Below are positions 1 through 10,488 of a stretch of DNA of 64,000 bases, one piece after another (position 1 is the stretch's first letter; every line of letters starts with the position of its first letter). The notes beneath the pieces were generated by a model that made no database searches, was not told the DNA's origin, and was given only the letters and a program-made list of their open reading frames with translations. The stretch comes from Pseudevernia furfuracea (lineage: Eukaryota; Ascomycota; Lecanoromycetes; Lecanorales; Parmeliaceae), in contig JAIUPT010000035.1 in the NCBI GenBank assembly GCA_022315425.1, positions 62,001 through 126,000 on the forward strand. The letters run 5' to 3'. The position numbers and the translations under genes are program-made.

Positions 1-54
1 AGGAAGTCTAGCTCATCTTTGATCTTGGCAGCAAATAGGAAATCCGCGTTGAAC

Positions 55-1085
55 ATGGCTATCTCCATAATCCAACCGTCCTCCATAGTCCAACGACCGC
101 TCAACTCATCATATAATATATTATCCTTTTCCCCACCAACCCTGCCTGATGTCTGGGCATGCGACAACTGGTACAGTCACCCCGAAGCTATCAAGCTAGA
201 TGATTGCCTCGCAGCGTTAGACATGCTACCCGAAGGTTCTCAACCTGATCCATGGTTCCTGGATCCTTACCGCGGAGAATGGTGGGTATCCGGTAAGTAT
301 TCATCCTTGACCCTCAATTCATCAACATCATAGACCCAATTGCGTTCATGTGGCAGGAACTTGCAAAATCACACTCCAAGCCTCGGGTCCCGCCTACCAC
401 AAGGCCATGGGCCTCAATATCGTGCCGGACGACATCCGTAACATGGCCGGTTTCGCCATCGACCAGTGCGTCCGGCACTACCATACTGGCGGAATGAACA
501 CCAAATACCTCGCGCACGTGACTGACTATCTCACTGCTCTGGACACCGTATTTCCCGGCCCAGCCCTGCGTATGAACACATTCTCCCACCACTATTCCCC
601 TCAATCTCAAAGCTAACCTCAAATTCATCCCCAAAGCTCCTAGTACCATATTCCTCAGTCTTGCCGTCTGGAACTACATCTCAAGCGAAGAACTCCATCC
701 CCAATGGAACCCGGGCGACTATGACTACAAAGTTGGGGACTCCATCGTCAACACAGTGAAAGAGGCAGCCGAAAAGGCACCGCCAGGCACCGCGCTACAT
801 GATGTTTTGCAAGAACGGTACGAATACATAGACCGAGCCGTGGACGTGATGGATAGGACTGAAGAACATCCGTGGTGGGATGAGGTGCCGGAGGCTGATA
901 ACGTCTTGAGTTCGAAGAGGCTTGGTTCCAAGGAATCACAGACGATTAAAAATCTGACGGAATCGCGGGTAGGGAGTAAGAGCCGTAGCATGACTAGCCA
1001 CAGTGCGCAATTGCTAGCGATAGAGCGAAGAGAAGATGGTAAGAAAATGAGGCGGCAGCGGACAAAAGAACAGGGCAAGAAGTAG
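55..1085 (+). CDS. conserved protein of unknown function with a G-x-C-K motif, 3 exons
   Basis: Three exons join in frame: 55-292, 357-569 and 613-1085, giving about 307 residues. The first intron has a GTAAGT donor and CAG acceptor; the second (570-612) is only 43 bases but keeps the frame and joins coherent sequence. The N-terminal half has spaced cysteines (VWACDNW, LDDC, GTCKI, DQCV) around a WWVSGTCKITL block; the C-terminal part is charged and ends in a Lys/Arg-rich tail. The GTCKI block followed by a helix and a Cys resembles the small secreted protein at 7202-7702, so the two may belong to one family. The ATG at 55 is the first Met in the open frame, but no clear signal peptide follows, so an upstream exon beyond the window edge is possible. 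Function unknown. Confidence 0.55.
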
Positions 1086-3651
1086 AACCTCCCATCAAGG
1101 GTTGGTGCAAGAACGAGTTTGTCTGAAAACAGTACCACTAGCAAGAAGAAACAATTTCAACATCGTGGGCCAACTGGGTGTGGTCAACAGCGCCAGACGA
1201 GTGAAGGCCGAGTCAGCATTTTACGTCGAGCAGTCCTACCGTCTCTATCATCTCCTCAACCATCCCATTTCTTTTCTTCTCTCCTCCCGGTCCCGGCGTC
1301 TTTAGGTCTTCAAGTCAACGCATCGATACTACACATTTGCTAGAGGCACTCCTCGTCAAAGCCGGGTCCAGTCTGGCGGCGAACATCTTTCCACGCCTGG
1401 TTCCAAGTGGGATACTTCTTGATTGTGGGTAAAGAGTAGCCATATGGAAAGGCCAAACGTGATTAGAGTACATAGCTCGATTGTATTTTGTTGGTGCTCT
1501 CTTGGTTTATATTTCGACATTAGGTTGAACGCTAGTCCCCGCCGGTCGTTAGTCATTGATCGTTAGCGGCCCCGACTGCGGGCTCATAAAGTGTCCTCTC
1601 CGTAAGTCGGTACTCTATGTACAAGTACCTCCGTGCCTCGGTGTTGGATATGTGATACATCACCGCCACAACATCGCAGCAAGCACGTCGAATGCTAGAT
1701 CCTGCCACATAAGCAAAGACACAGGGTACTCTATGCGCTATTGATCGAGATACCAAATACGACTTACGAGTTCCCTGGTAGACTTTCCCGAATCTTACTA
1801 AGTAATTCATCTCATCCATAAGCATGCACAATGCTCCGATCTTTCTTTCTGGTATTGTTGATCAGCTCAATAGCAGGCATTGTTTGCAAAGAAAATTACA
1901 CCTTAAGAGTGCTTCTTATATTGAGTCGCCATGTCAAAGGTAGAATGCTGACTCTGATCTAGTAGAGGATGGACCCTAGAGGCACAGCAAATTACGCGTA
2001 ATTAACATTCTGGGTCTCCTTAAAAAGGGCTCAAAACATCTGTGGCTTTCTTATCTGAAAAGAGCGGTCAATGTTCCGGTCTCAAGTCAGGCCACTGTTA
2101 CGTCGTTCATCAGGGTCCTTGGACTAGGTAGTTAAGAGAAGGTTGATGATGCTAGCACCGGCGCACACAAAACACTGGCGTTAAATATAAGATGAAAGCT
2201 AGAACACCATTGGAAGACTAACACATCAGTATTGCAGAACCCTATCTGCGTTTAAGTGGTAGTCGATTCGTACATCATGGTTCGTCAATCATCATTCTTT
2301 TGCGGCACCTCCGTAGTGGCCGCGGACGATACGGATGATCCTACCACACAAATTTGCAGCCTTAATCTTACTGCTCAGCCAAATCCTTGGGGCCAAAAAA
2401 CATGCCGGCGAGATGTTTCCGCTACATTTGAGCATTAAATGTGTCAGATGCATCCTTTTTCGCCTACTCCGTCAACTCTCCCGGCCCTCTATTTTGGGAT
2501 GATCGCCCACGAGTGTTACCTAGTAGCCACTTAACAATGCGACCTGTGCCCCGATGCTGCTGTGTACCCTCCGTGTATATATTCACAGCCCAGGGCTGTG
2601 CATGGAAGGGTTAGCGCCGCGATTTTTGGGTAGACCCCGCGTCTTCACCCGCGAGTGGGGACGAATCTTATCGAAACACCAGATCGTTGACCTCCCCAGC
2701 CGCTCTTGAACCCTACCTGTCTGGGCTTTCAATTTACAGACTGTTCTGTCGGCAGCCGAAATGGCTGGCCAATCTATCGAAACCATCTCGTTGTTTGCCA
2801 TCGCCTAAGTAGCTTGCATAACAGTACATCGGGAAACGTACTCAATACCCCCCTTTGCATCCTTCAAGGTCAGCTTCGGAACCAATAGCTCGCCGTCATT
2901 GAAAGGATCTCCTCTAAGCCCGAAACTAATTCGCATATCTGTCGCATAACGAGGTCAGCCTAAATTCTTACAATGACGCAGGCCATGCTCTTTTGTGGCA
3001 CATACGTCGTACCTATCAGGCTACCTGCCGCTACATTTCGGACCTCCACTCCCAGCGCCAAGCTTTACTTGTGCTCATGCGTTATGTCGGTGGCTAGTTA
3101 CATCCATTTTCGAGCTCCTACGCCGCGCTTGGTGGGTCCTCGATGTAACTTCGTACCCTTCCTCAAGTTCTACCAATGCAGAATACCTTCTATAATGTCA
3201 AGCATGGGGCCTGTTCCTCGTTTCATGTGCCTGACTACTTTATGATGTTATTCGATTAGCGCGCCTGAATCATCTGTACATAAAGTTCCTCCATATATGT
3301 TGTCATATTCTGGCCTTGGAGGTAACGGCTCCAACATATGCCCTCCGAAGCGCAACACTTGTTGAGTTCAAGCTTTCATGCTATCATTCCGTCTCGACGT
3401 ATATCATTGTACACGAGGTTTAAACTAGTCAGAAGCAGTGGTCCTTTCACGTGGCATCAAGATTGCTTACACGAGCAGCAAGACAGACTGCTGTGGTCTT
3501 TTTGCAGTCGGAACGTTGTACCTCAGATTACATGCAACGCATGACTGGTGTACTCTCCCGTTACTTGTTATATATCATAATCATCCTCTCTCCTTCCAGT
3601 CGATAGACAGCTCTATCAGACTCAAAGATTGTATTGACTACGAATTTCAAG
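1086..3651. other. intergenic, no supported gene
   Basis: About 2.5 kb with only short overlapping open frames of fewer than 95 codons, no splice-joined frame and no recognisable domain. Base composition is close to its surroundings, so this is not the RIP type of AT-rich DNA. It may hold old decayed sequence and the promoter of the gene starting at 3652. Confidence 0.6.
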
Positions 3652-6452
3652 ATGCATAAGATCACTTTGATTGTGCTGTACCATCTCTGTACTGTATTTA
3701 CCTGCATCCAAGCATCCATGGTTCACCGAGATCGAGCACTAGTTGCGGCCCGACAGGCTGTTGCCTCAGCACCACTCACTTCCGGCAGCTCGGCCTCAGT
3801 ATTCTCTACAACATCAGGCTTAGCAACGCTACCGACGACAGTCGGCATCACGTCTAATGGTACCAATGCAGCAGACAACAAGCTTCAATTCCAAAATCCC
3901 AAAGACGCTGTTGCCGGAACCAGTGCAGTTGTCACTCCGTCGGGAACATCTGATTCAGCAATCGCCTCGTCGTGCTTGAATAACGACATTTCGACTGTTA
4001 CAGAGTCATGGCAGTCCTATACGGTATGTCTTCATGACCTGCTGCATGAGTACTACCCACTTACATATTTTCGGGCAGGTCATGGAATACATGACAAGCC
4101 TACTGTCTGCTGCTGAACCTAGTGCGAATGTCATGGGTGCTGTCGACGGCGTTATGGTTATGCATAGCGATGTTAACCCGCCCGGCGCTGTTTGTACTTA
4201 TACTTCGAGTAAGTCTCGGCCCAGGCAAACTTCAACTCAAGCTAATTCCAGTCCAGAATGTGACGCCATTGGTTGTACTCAGATAAAAGATTGGGACAAT
4301 GGTAGCGACCTCACGGTACAACGTTTCCTTGGCTACACCGCCATGGTCAACATCAACAACTACCTCTACGGCATCTATTTCAGTCTATTAGATTCGGGCA
4401 CAATAGGCGGATTAGTGAGCGGCAATATCGTCACAGTAAGGCTCGGCGCTACGGTTTGCAGGATAAAAAGCTTACTGGTTTGAAGGTGTTCTTCACGAAC
4501 CCATCGCCCAGTGCTACTTGGGTACAAATCATGGGCACTGTCACGCCGTGAGCGCTATTGACCTTTGCTATGACTTGAGTTCTGACACCTTGCAGCCTTC
4601 TGGGACTCGGATCCGCTCTTTTGGGATCATTGGTAAGCTTTTTCCATCTCTCTTCTTCGGCTTCTTTCCCATGATGGCGATCACTGGACTCTTTCTGGTC
4701 TCAGATCTGACTCCTTGCAGAGCGCCGCCGTCAGTCCAATCCTCGGAGCCATAAGCTCAATCTTCAGCTTCATCACGGCCTTTGCTACTGCAAGTAGCAT
4801 CGGACCAGTCGTCGATCAGAGATTCAGCGAGTAAGAACTGCGTTGCACCAAAAGCTAGAACCGACTAATTTTTTGGTTCGTCGATTGAAGGTACGCGACT
4901 ATCACCGATTTTATCGGAGATTATCTCAAAAGTACATCAACCGCGGTAGAGTATGCTTTCAACAACACCATCGGTTCGAATTCCTCTATCGCTGAGTGGA
5001 CCGACCTGTTCGCGGGCGGTTTTTGGGTCCAATCGGACTACACTCAAGGCCTCGAGACTGGGGTTCTTGACAACTTTGTCAAAATCTTTACATACAAAGC
5101 CATCAAGTAAGCGCCTACCCTCCTCTACAGGATATCGTTCTAGCTAACTTTGACCGAGTTTCGCATGGGTCGACTCCGGCGTCTTTATCATGTATGTGCC
5201 ATATGGAGTAGCTATTAAAGATACAAAGGGCAACGTTCAGCAGCAGGGAATCTCCCAGGACTACTGCCAGAATAGCTTAAAGCATACTGATAATCTAGGC
5301 ACTCTCACCATTTGCGATGCTCCTGGAGGAATGGCAAGGATATTCAACGCAGGGACAATCAAAGCGTACGAATGCCTTTCCTCAACACCCTTGAAACAAC
5401 TTGTTGCTGACATAGCCTCTCCTCTCTTCCAGCGACCAAAACCTCATGCGAACTACCCCGCAAGGATGGGACAGCCCCTTCTCCGTTCTCCCCAACGAGC
5501 CCTTCAACATCACAAGTGCGATCAAAGGTTCAGTCGCATCCTGGCAAGCCGGTGACTTCAACTACGACGCCGCAAGCCAATACCAAAACGCATTCAGTTC
5601 GGGCCAACCACTCACATCGGACTTGGTCAAATCACTGCAAGCTCTCGACATCGCACCAGAGACAGCCGGCTTCTTCAACATTCCCGTCTGCGCGACGTAC
5701 GATCTTCGATTTTTCCCACCCGCCGCGCCATCGGGTGGCACTGGCTGTGAGCAATCGGTCGCCCCAGACACCGTGTGATGAGCCGAAAAAACTGACGACG
5801 ACAGATTCCTGCAACGCCTGCGGCCAAGGCCTGGGCGGAAAGCCCGGCACGAGCGCCAGATTCTGGGACAACGTCAACGACATCGTCCAAGCCGCCCTCA
5901 CGGCGCCCAACCCGTGCGTGCAGGCGTACGAGACCCAAGACTGCGTGTACAACTGTCCGAGCGACCCCTACGGCCCAACGTCCGGTACGTTGGCATCCCC
6001 CTTCCCCGCTCCACTCACACACCCAACAGCCCGCTTTCCAACGCGCCCCGTCAAAAGCTGACCGAGAGAACCACTTACCAGCCCAAAACGTCGCCGCCGG
6101 CTACGCACCCGGCTGGTGCGGCGTGCACGTGGTGCAATACCAACTGAACCAAGGGCCCGGAACGGACACGAGCCACTACCGCCTCACGGTCACGATTTTC
6201 GATGCCAACCAAGTGGAAATCAGCACATCGAACGACAGCGTCGTGGAATCGCCTCAAGGGGCCTGGACCCCATTCTCCAGCAAGCTGCCGAGCACGCTGG
6301 ATATCCAGGTCGGGGCGGTCGATAGCGATCCGCTGTGGTTCGAGTACCCGGGCCAGGGGAACTGGCAGACGGGGGATCAGCAGCATCATTGTAATTTCGG
6401 GGCGTATACTGGAGGGAGCCGGTCTGGGGATTGTGGGTTTACGTGTACTTAA
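3652..6452 (+). CDS. large secreted Cys-containing protein of unknown function, 11 exons
   Basis: Exons by frame and splice signals: 3652-4023, 4079-4208, 4257-4435, 4486-4547, 4596-4632, 4721-4830, 4891-5106, 5159-5365, 5433-5746, 5805-5984 and 6058-6452 (the last may start at 6082). They sum to about 733 residues. The ATG at 3652 opens a signal peptide (MHKITLIVLYHLC...). A Ser/Thr-rich stretch follows, then a hydrophobic Gly/Ala/Ser segment (LLGLGSALLGSL and on), a globular middle, and a cysteine-bearing tail with CNACGQG, WCGVHVVQY, HHCNFGAY and GDCGFTC. That tail is typical of uncharacterised secreted proteins of plant-associated ascomycetes (recognition from memory, not a search). Likely extracellular or wall-associated; role unknown. 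Ten introns is many for a fungal gene of this size, but every joint keeps the frame. Confidence 0.75.
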
Positions 6453-7201
6453 TCAAGCGCGACTTTTCGTTGTGTGTGTGTTGAGATACCCTTGGTGTCC
6501 TGAGTGAGCAGTGCAAATGCAACGCAACGCAAGGCTCTGGAGTTTGGGAGGATTGGAATCGATGCGATGTCTATGTCCGCATTGGTAAGTATTGATGAAG
6601 ATGAGTGTTGGCGTACACTTCTAATCTACGTTCAAGATGGAGCATGCCTAATACGAGCGCTCATCTCTCAGTACTGTGCTCGTTCGTTTAATGCGTTTAT
6701 TCGCTGTGAACAGGCAAAATAAGGAGGAGAAGCAATGAAGTGCGATCAAAGTCTTAGGCTGGTAGTCAAGGGCTTCCAGACTGTGGTATTCTCAAGTCGC
6801 GAAATCTCGCTGAAAACTCATCTTTGGATTGATATAGATAGGATGTGAGATTTTGGATTATGAACTGCTGGTGAGCTCTGTCCTCGTGTCTTGTACCCCT
6901 TCAGGTTCTGTGGTGCAGCACTCGATGCAGGACGGAGTTGATCGACACTATTCTATTCTGTTTGCTGAACTCACTGCTATTGCTCTCTCTCTCGTACAAA
7001 TGACTAGAATGATGAGCCGGGTATGGCGTGTTCATTTTCCACTGCAGCCGTCCAATGTTGAGCCCATCTCATGTGATGCTTGCGCAGCGCTTCATCCGCG
7101 CAAATGAATGACCACCTTCAAGCGGTGTACTTCTTCCAACGCAGTGAAACCGCGCGAGACTTCTCGCCCACCATGCATCAACAGTTGCCGCCTTGCGCTC
7201 C
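6453..7201. other. intergenic, convergent 3' flanks
   Basis: About 750 bases between two genes transcribed toward each other. Only short unsupported open frames; no repeat or RNA gene seen. Confidence 0.6.
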
Positions 7202-7702
7202 CTATTGCTCCACACCCGTCACCTGCGCATGGAACGCAGCATACATGAGCCCAGGCATCCCAGCCACCGGCGCACTCCCCCCAATGCCCAGATACATCGG
7301 CGGCTGGCACGTCGCGAGCACACGCTCCATCTCAACCACCACGTCCTGCATCGAAAAAACGGATTCCCATTTCCCGCTCACGAGCCTGAGTTTGCATCCC
7401 CCCAGTTTCCACTCCGGCTCGGAGGGACCGGGGACCCAGAGTTTGGGGAGGCGAAAGTCGCGGGTGTTGACAAAGTAGTTGATGAGGGGGCTGCAGGATT
7501 GATGGTCTACGGCGTACGAGGCGGATTTGTAGTAACACAATATGGGGAAGTCATCTGATAAAGATGAGGTTGTGTTAAGGGGCTGGGTGAGGGTCAGACC
7601 GTTGAGGGGGTTAGTTGGGGAGGGAGATGTAAGATCTGATTGCGGAGAAGGGAGGGCGGAGACAGCTGCTCCTGCTAGGAGGAAGATTTCGAAGAGGCGC
7701 AT
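7202..7702 (-). CDS. small secreted protein with a G-x-C-K motif
   Basis: Single exon of 166 codons. The start at 7702 opens a clear signal peptide (MRLFEIFLLAGAAVSALP). The mature part has Cys at ILCYYK, QSCSPL, GGCKLRL and LATCQPP. The block W-x-x-G-G-C-K-L-x-L followed by an amphipathic helix (VVVEMERVLATC) resembles G-T-C-K-I-x-L followed by IRNMAGFAIDQC in the protein at 55-1085. An even number of cysteines after the signal peptide fits an extracellular disulfide-bonded fold. The length and the signal peptide fit a candidate effector or other apoplastic protein, but no function can be read from the sequence. Confidence 0.7.
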   Translation of the reverse strand: MRLFEIFLLAGAAVSALPSPQSDLTSPSPTNPLNGLTLTQPLNTTSSLSDDFPILCYYKSASYAVDHQSCSPLINYFVNTRDFRLPKLWVPGPSEPEWKLGGCKLRLVSGKWESVFSMQDVVVEMERVLATCQPPMYLGIGGSAPVAGMPGLMYAAFHAQVTGVEQ

Positions 7703-8339
7703 TGTCTGCTCTGAACGTATATGGGTTCCCTAATGGCATTTAGCGTGGCCGGAATTTGACTTCAACAAATGCCGTATACGTGTAGGTTCGGAAAAGTCTA
7801 CCTCTCCCAAAGTTGTTCTCCTGCTACTATAACCCTCGTGCGATGCGACGCAGACAAGTGGTGCTTTTCATCATGCAGGCCTGCAGTTAGCGATAAGGCG
7901 TATTTGAGCGCATGCATGTCCCATTGTCCGGGGCAAAGGCTTTCGCGCGGTTAAGAGGCACCGTTAAGCGTTCACCGTTCCACTGCATTCGCCTCGGAAG
8001 TGTCATCAGTAATGATTCATCCACTCGAGTGGAACCAATTCGTGCCAGCCGCGGCCATGCATGGATGGTTCCACCCCAAAATTATTTTGCAATGTTATTG
8101 TGAGACTCGTGGATGGGTCAACTTTGACCTTGAACGCTGTAGTATAGTGCTTATTGTCTCCTCATAATGTGGTTCGAGCTGCCAACGTGCGGCGCCAATG
8201 ACATTCTAGCTATTTTGACTTCGATCGTCTCTCTGCTTCCGTAGAAGTAATTGCAAAGTGAGATTCATACTTGATAGAAATACCTGAGCTGTCTCCGTGA
8301 ACAAACTGTAAAGGTCAGGGCAGAAAAGCAACAAAAACG
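7703..8339. other. intergenic
   Basis: Promoter side of the secreted protein gene at 7202-7702; no coding or RNA feature seen. Confidence 0.5.
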
Positions 8340-8534
8340 ATGATTTTGGTACCGACAAGACCGCCGCCTCCAGGCGTGGTCCCCAACTTCGTCAACCCGT
8401 ACTTGCTTCAACCATACGATGTTCACTGCCAATCTGTCTGCCTCACCAACGCCACCTTGCTCGTTTACGTGGGAATCTATACCAAAGTTTGGGTCTTGAC
8501 ACGGAAGTTGACGAATTATGTTAACTCAATCTGA
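8340..8534 (+). pseudogene. N-terminal scrap of a PTH11/SAT4-type membrane receptor
   Basis: A 64-codon open frame reads PPPPGVVPNFVNPYLL, then a hydrophobic segment ending YTKVWVLTRKL. The P-P-G-V-x-P-N-F-x-N-P start before the first membrane helix, and an R/K-rich Y-T-K loop after it, are typical of fungal rhodopsin-like (SAT4/PTH11) receptors. The frame stops at 8532-8534 and no second helix or the usual WDDY motif follows, so this appears to be a truncated relic. It is not part of the Nudix gene on the other strand. A chance open frame cannot be excluded. Confidence 0.4.
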
Positions 8535-8614
8535 ACAGGTAGTTGAAGGCGATGCGGCATACTGGAAAGCATCACAGTTCAGTCCTTCACCTAGATATCG
8601 CCTGCATCGGCTCT

Positions 8615-9187
8615 TCAGAGCTTCGCACCCCTCTTCGCCATAGCTTCCTTCCACTTGAAAGCGTTCTCCACCACTCTTTTCATGCCCGTTGACATATCCA
8701 ACCTCTCCGCTTCCTCCCTATCAGCCCACACTCCCTCCGAATGTTCCTCCGGATCAACTTGGAACGCCGTCCCCTCAACATCACAGACGAAATTCAATTG
8801 TAGGCTTGTAAATCTCTTTACTGAGGCTTCCGCTTCCCCCTGAACCGGTCCCTCTGTGACCCAAGCAAGTGGGTCGATCTGGTCGATGACACCCCGGACT
8901 AGCATGGTCGTCTCCTCGAACACTTCCCGCTTCAGCCCTTGGAAGATGCTCAAGTCGGTACCTTCCACATGCCCACCGGGAACCGCAAACATATTTGGGA
9001 AGGCCGAGTCATGTGCGGCGCGTTTGAGGAGTAGGATTTTGTGGGTATTCACGGTGGAGGGTTTGAAGATGATTGCTCCGACGGTGATGTTATCGTAGCG
9101 GAGGGAGGAAGAGTATAGCGAGTGGTACTGTGCCTTGTTCAATGACAATAGGCCTGTAAGAGGTTTCTTTGAGATTATGGCCTTCAT
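8615..9187 (-). CDS. Nudix hydrolase domain protein
   Basis: Single exon, 190 residues, ATG at 9187. It has the Nudix layout: a beta-rich start (ITVGAIIFKP, KILLLKRA), the box PGGHVEGTDLSIFQGLKREV followed by FEET, then a beta-strand reading LQLNFVCDVEGT and a final helix. The box keeps the G-G-H-V-E and R-E-x-x-E-E metal-binding core. The usual Gly after EE-x is Thr, and the spacing between GGHVE and REV is one residue longer than common. The family hydrolyses nucleoside diphosphates linked to another moiety; substrate cannot be told. The N-terminus has no clear targeting signal. Confidence 0.85.
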   Translation of the reverse strand: MKAIISKKPLTGLLSLNKAQYHSLYSSSLRYDNITVGAIIFKPSTVNTHKILLLKRAAHDSAFPNMFAVPGGHVEGTDLSIFQGLKREVFEETTMLVRGVIDQIDPLAWVTEGPVQGEAEASVKRFTSLQLNFVCDVEGTAFQVDPEEHSEGVWADREEAERLDMSTGMKRVVENAFKWKEAMAKRGAKL

Positions 9188-10488
9188 GGTCTTTCGTAGA
9201 CGTTCTCTTACGGAGTGTATTTGCTGCGTGAGCTGATTAAGCCCGTTAAGCCTCGGAGTCTGGTGCTGTTGGATGGTGTTGGAAAGTTTAATTGCTGTTG
9301 AGGTTGGGACTTGATGTGAAGGAACTTTTGGTATTCCAGACCCTTGCGTATATATATCGAGTATTGAGAAACGAAAAAGTGTTGGTAGAAATGTTTAGTC
9401 ATTACAGAAAGCTAACATAAAGAGCAAAAGCAGAATTGTGTTGATACTCGGCGGACCTGTGATGTGGAAGATCATACATTGAAAGACATTATTCCCCCCG
9501 AATAGCTAACATTTGATGTAGATACTAGTAGACAGACTTGAGATGATGATCCATCTGAGAAGGAATCTAGTCTACTGAGTACCTTACAGTATTGCCCACA
9601 GGACAAGATACGCAAAAGCAAAGAGAGAGGTTTATGAGTTGACCAGATACATTCAAAGGGTCTTGAGTCGTTAATGTATGCCAAATAAAAGGACAATTGT
9701 AAAATGAGAAGGCTGTATATATCGGGCTGGGCATCGCGGCAACTACGTTCTCAACAGCTATCTTTTAGCTATCAACCCAAAACGCTCTGCTGAAGCTTAT
9801 TCAACAATTTCTGATAAGAATCTGAACTACCATCAAACCCTATCTAGTACCCTATCTAGTGGATTCTTTGCTCGTCCTCGTCAAGCAGAACTTTGAAGAA
9901 TCTTACTTCTCCACGAGCTGTGCAGAGAGTTGTCCAATTCTTCAACGAGTAAGTCTCTGACGGATGATAGAGGTGATGTAAACATGATTGTAATTGTCTA
10001 AGATCAGGAAATCTTTTCCACTGGTCATCCATAGAATATGTCTCATCAATCAGTCAGCATTTTCAATGGTCAAGCTGTTAGAGAGAATCAGGGGATCGAT
10101 GAATGTCAGATGGCAAGGTCGCGTCAAAACATTGGATGGTTCAGGCCAGTTTCCACCATTTTGTAACGCCACACCAAACCCAAACTACTCAAAAGTTTTC
10201 ATATGATTGCTTGCGTAGACCAGTATTTCTCACGCAGGCCTTGCGCAATCAACAAACGTACTCCAGCCATCACGTTCAATGCTGCCAAATCTCTGCAGTC
10301 GTCAAACCTTTGAATTGAAACAATCGTCTTTCACCCGTCAAGCGACAATGAACGAGTATTAGTAAGAGCCTGCGCAGCTCAATATTTTCCCACAAGCCTC
10401 GCTAATCACAGCAAATTTGACCGAAGCAATACAGCCATCGAAAGCAAAAGCGCTAAAAGTCAAACGCCGGCCCCTTCCTGATCGCGGC
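9188..10488. other. intergenic between divergent genes
   Basis: About 1.3 kb separating the Nudix gene from the Argonaute gene. It holds short open frames without support and a small direct repeat of CCCTATCTAGT near 9838-9860. Promoters of both genes should lie here. An additional 5' exon of the Argonaute gene cannot be ruled out. Confidence 0.5.

Noticed and set aside
725..1144. 139-codon minus-strand frame near the left edge
   Set aside because: Overlaps exon 3 of the plus-strand gene, which has splice-consistent frame; no family features.
1556..3245. Short frames with recurring F-C-G-T-x-V-V-like peptides (2296 and 2985)
   Set aside because: The similarity is limited to about ten residues with no flanking alignment; treated as chance.
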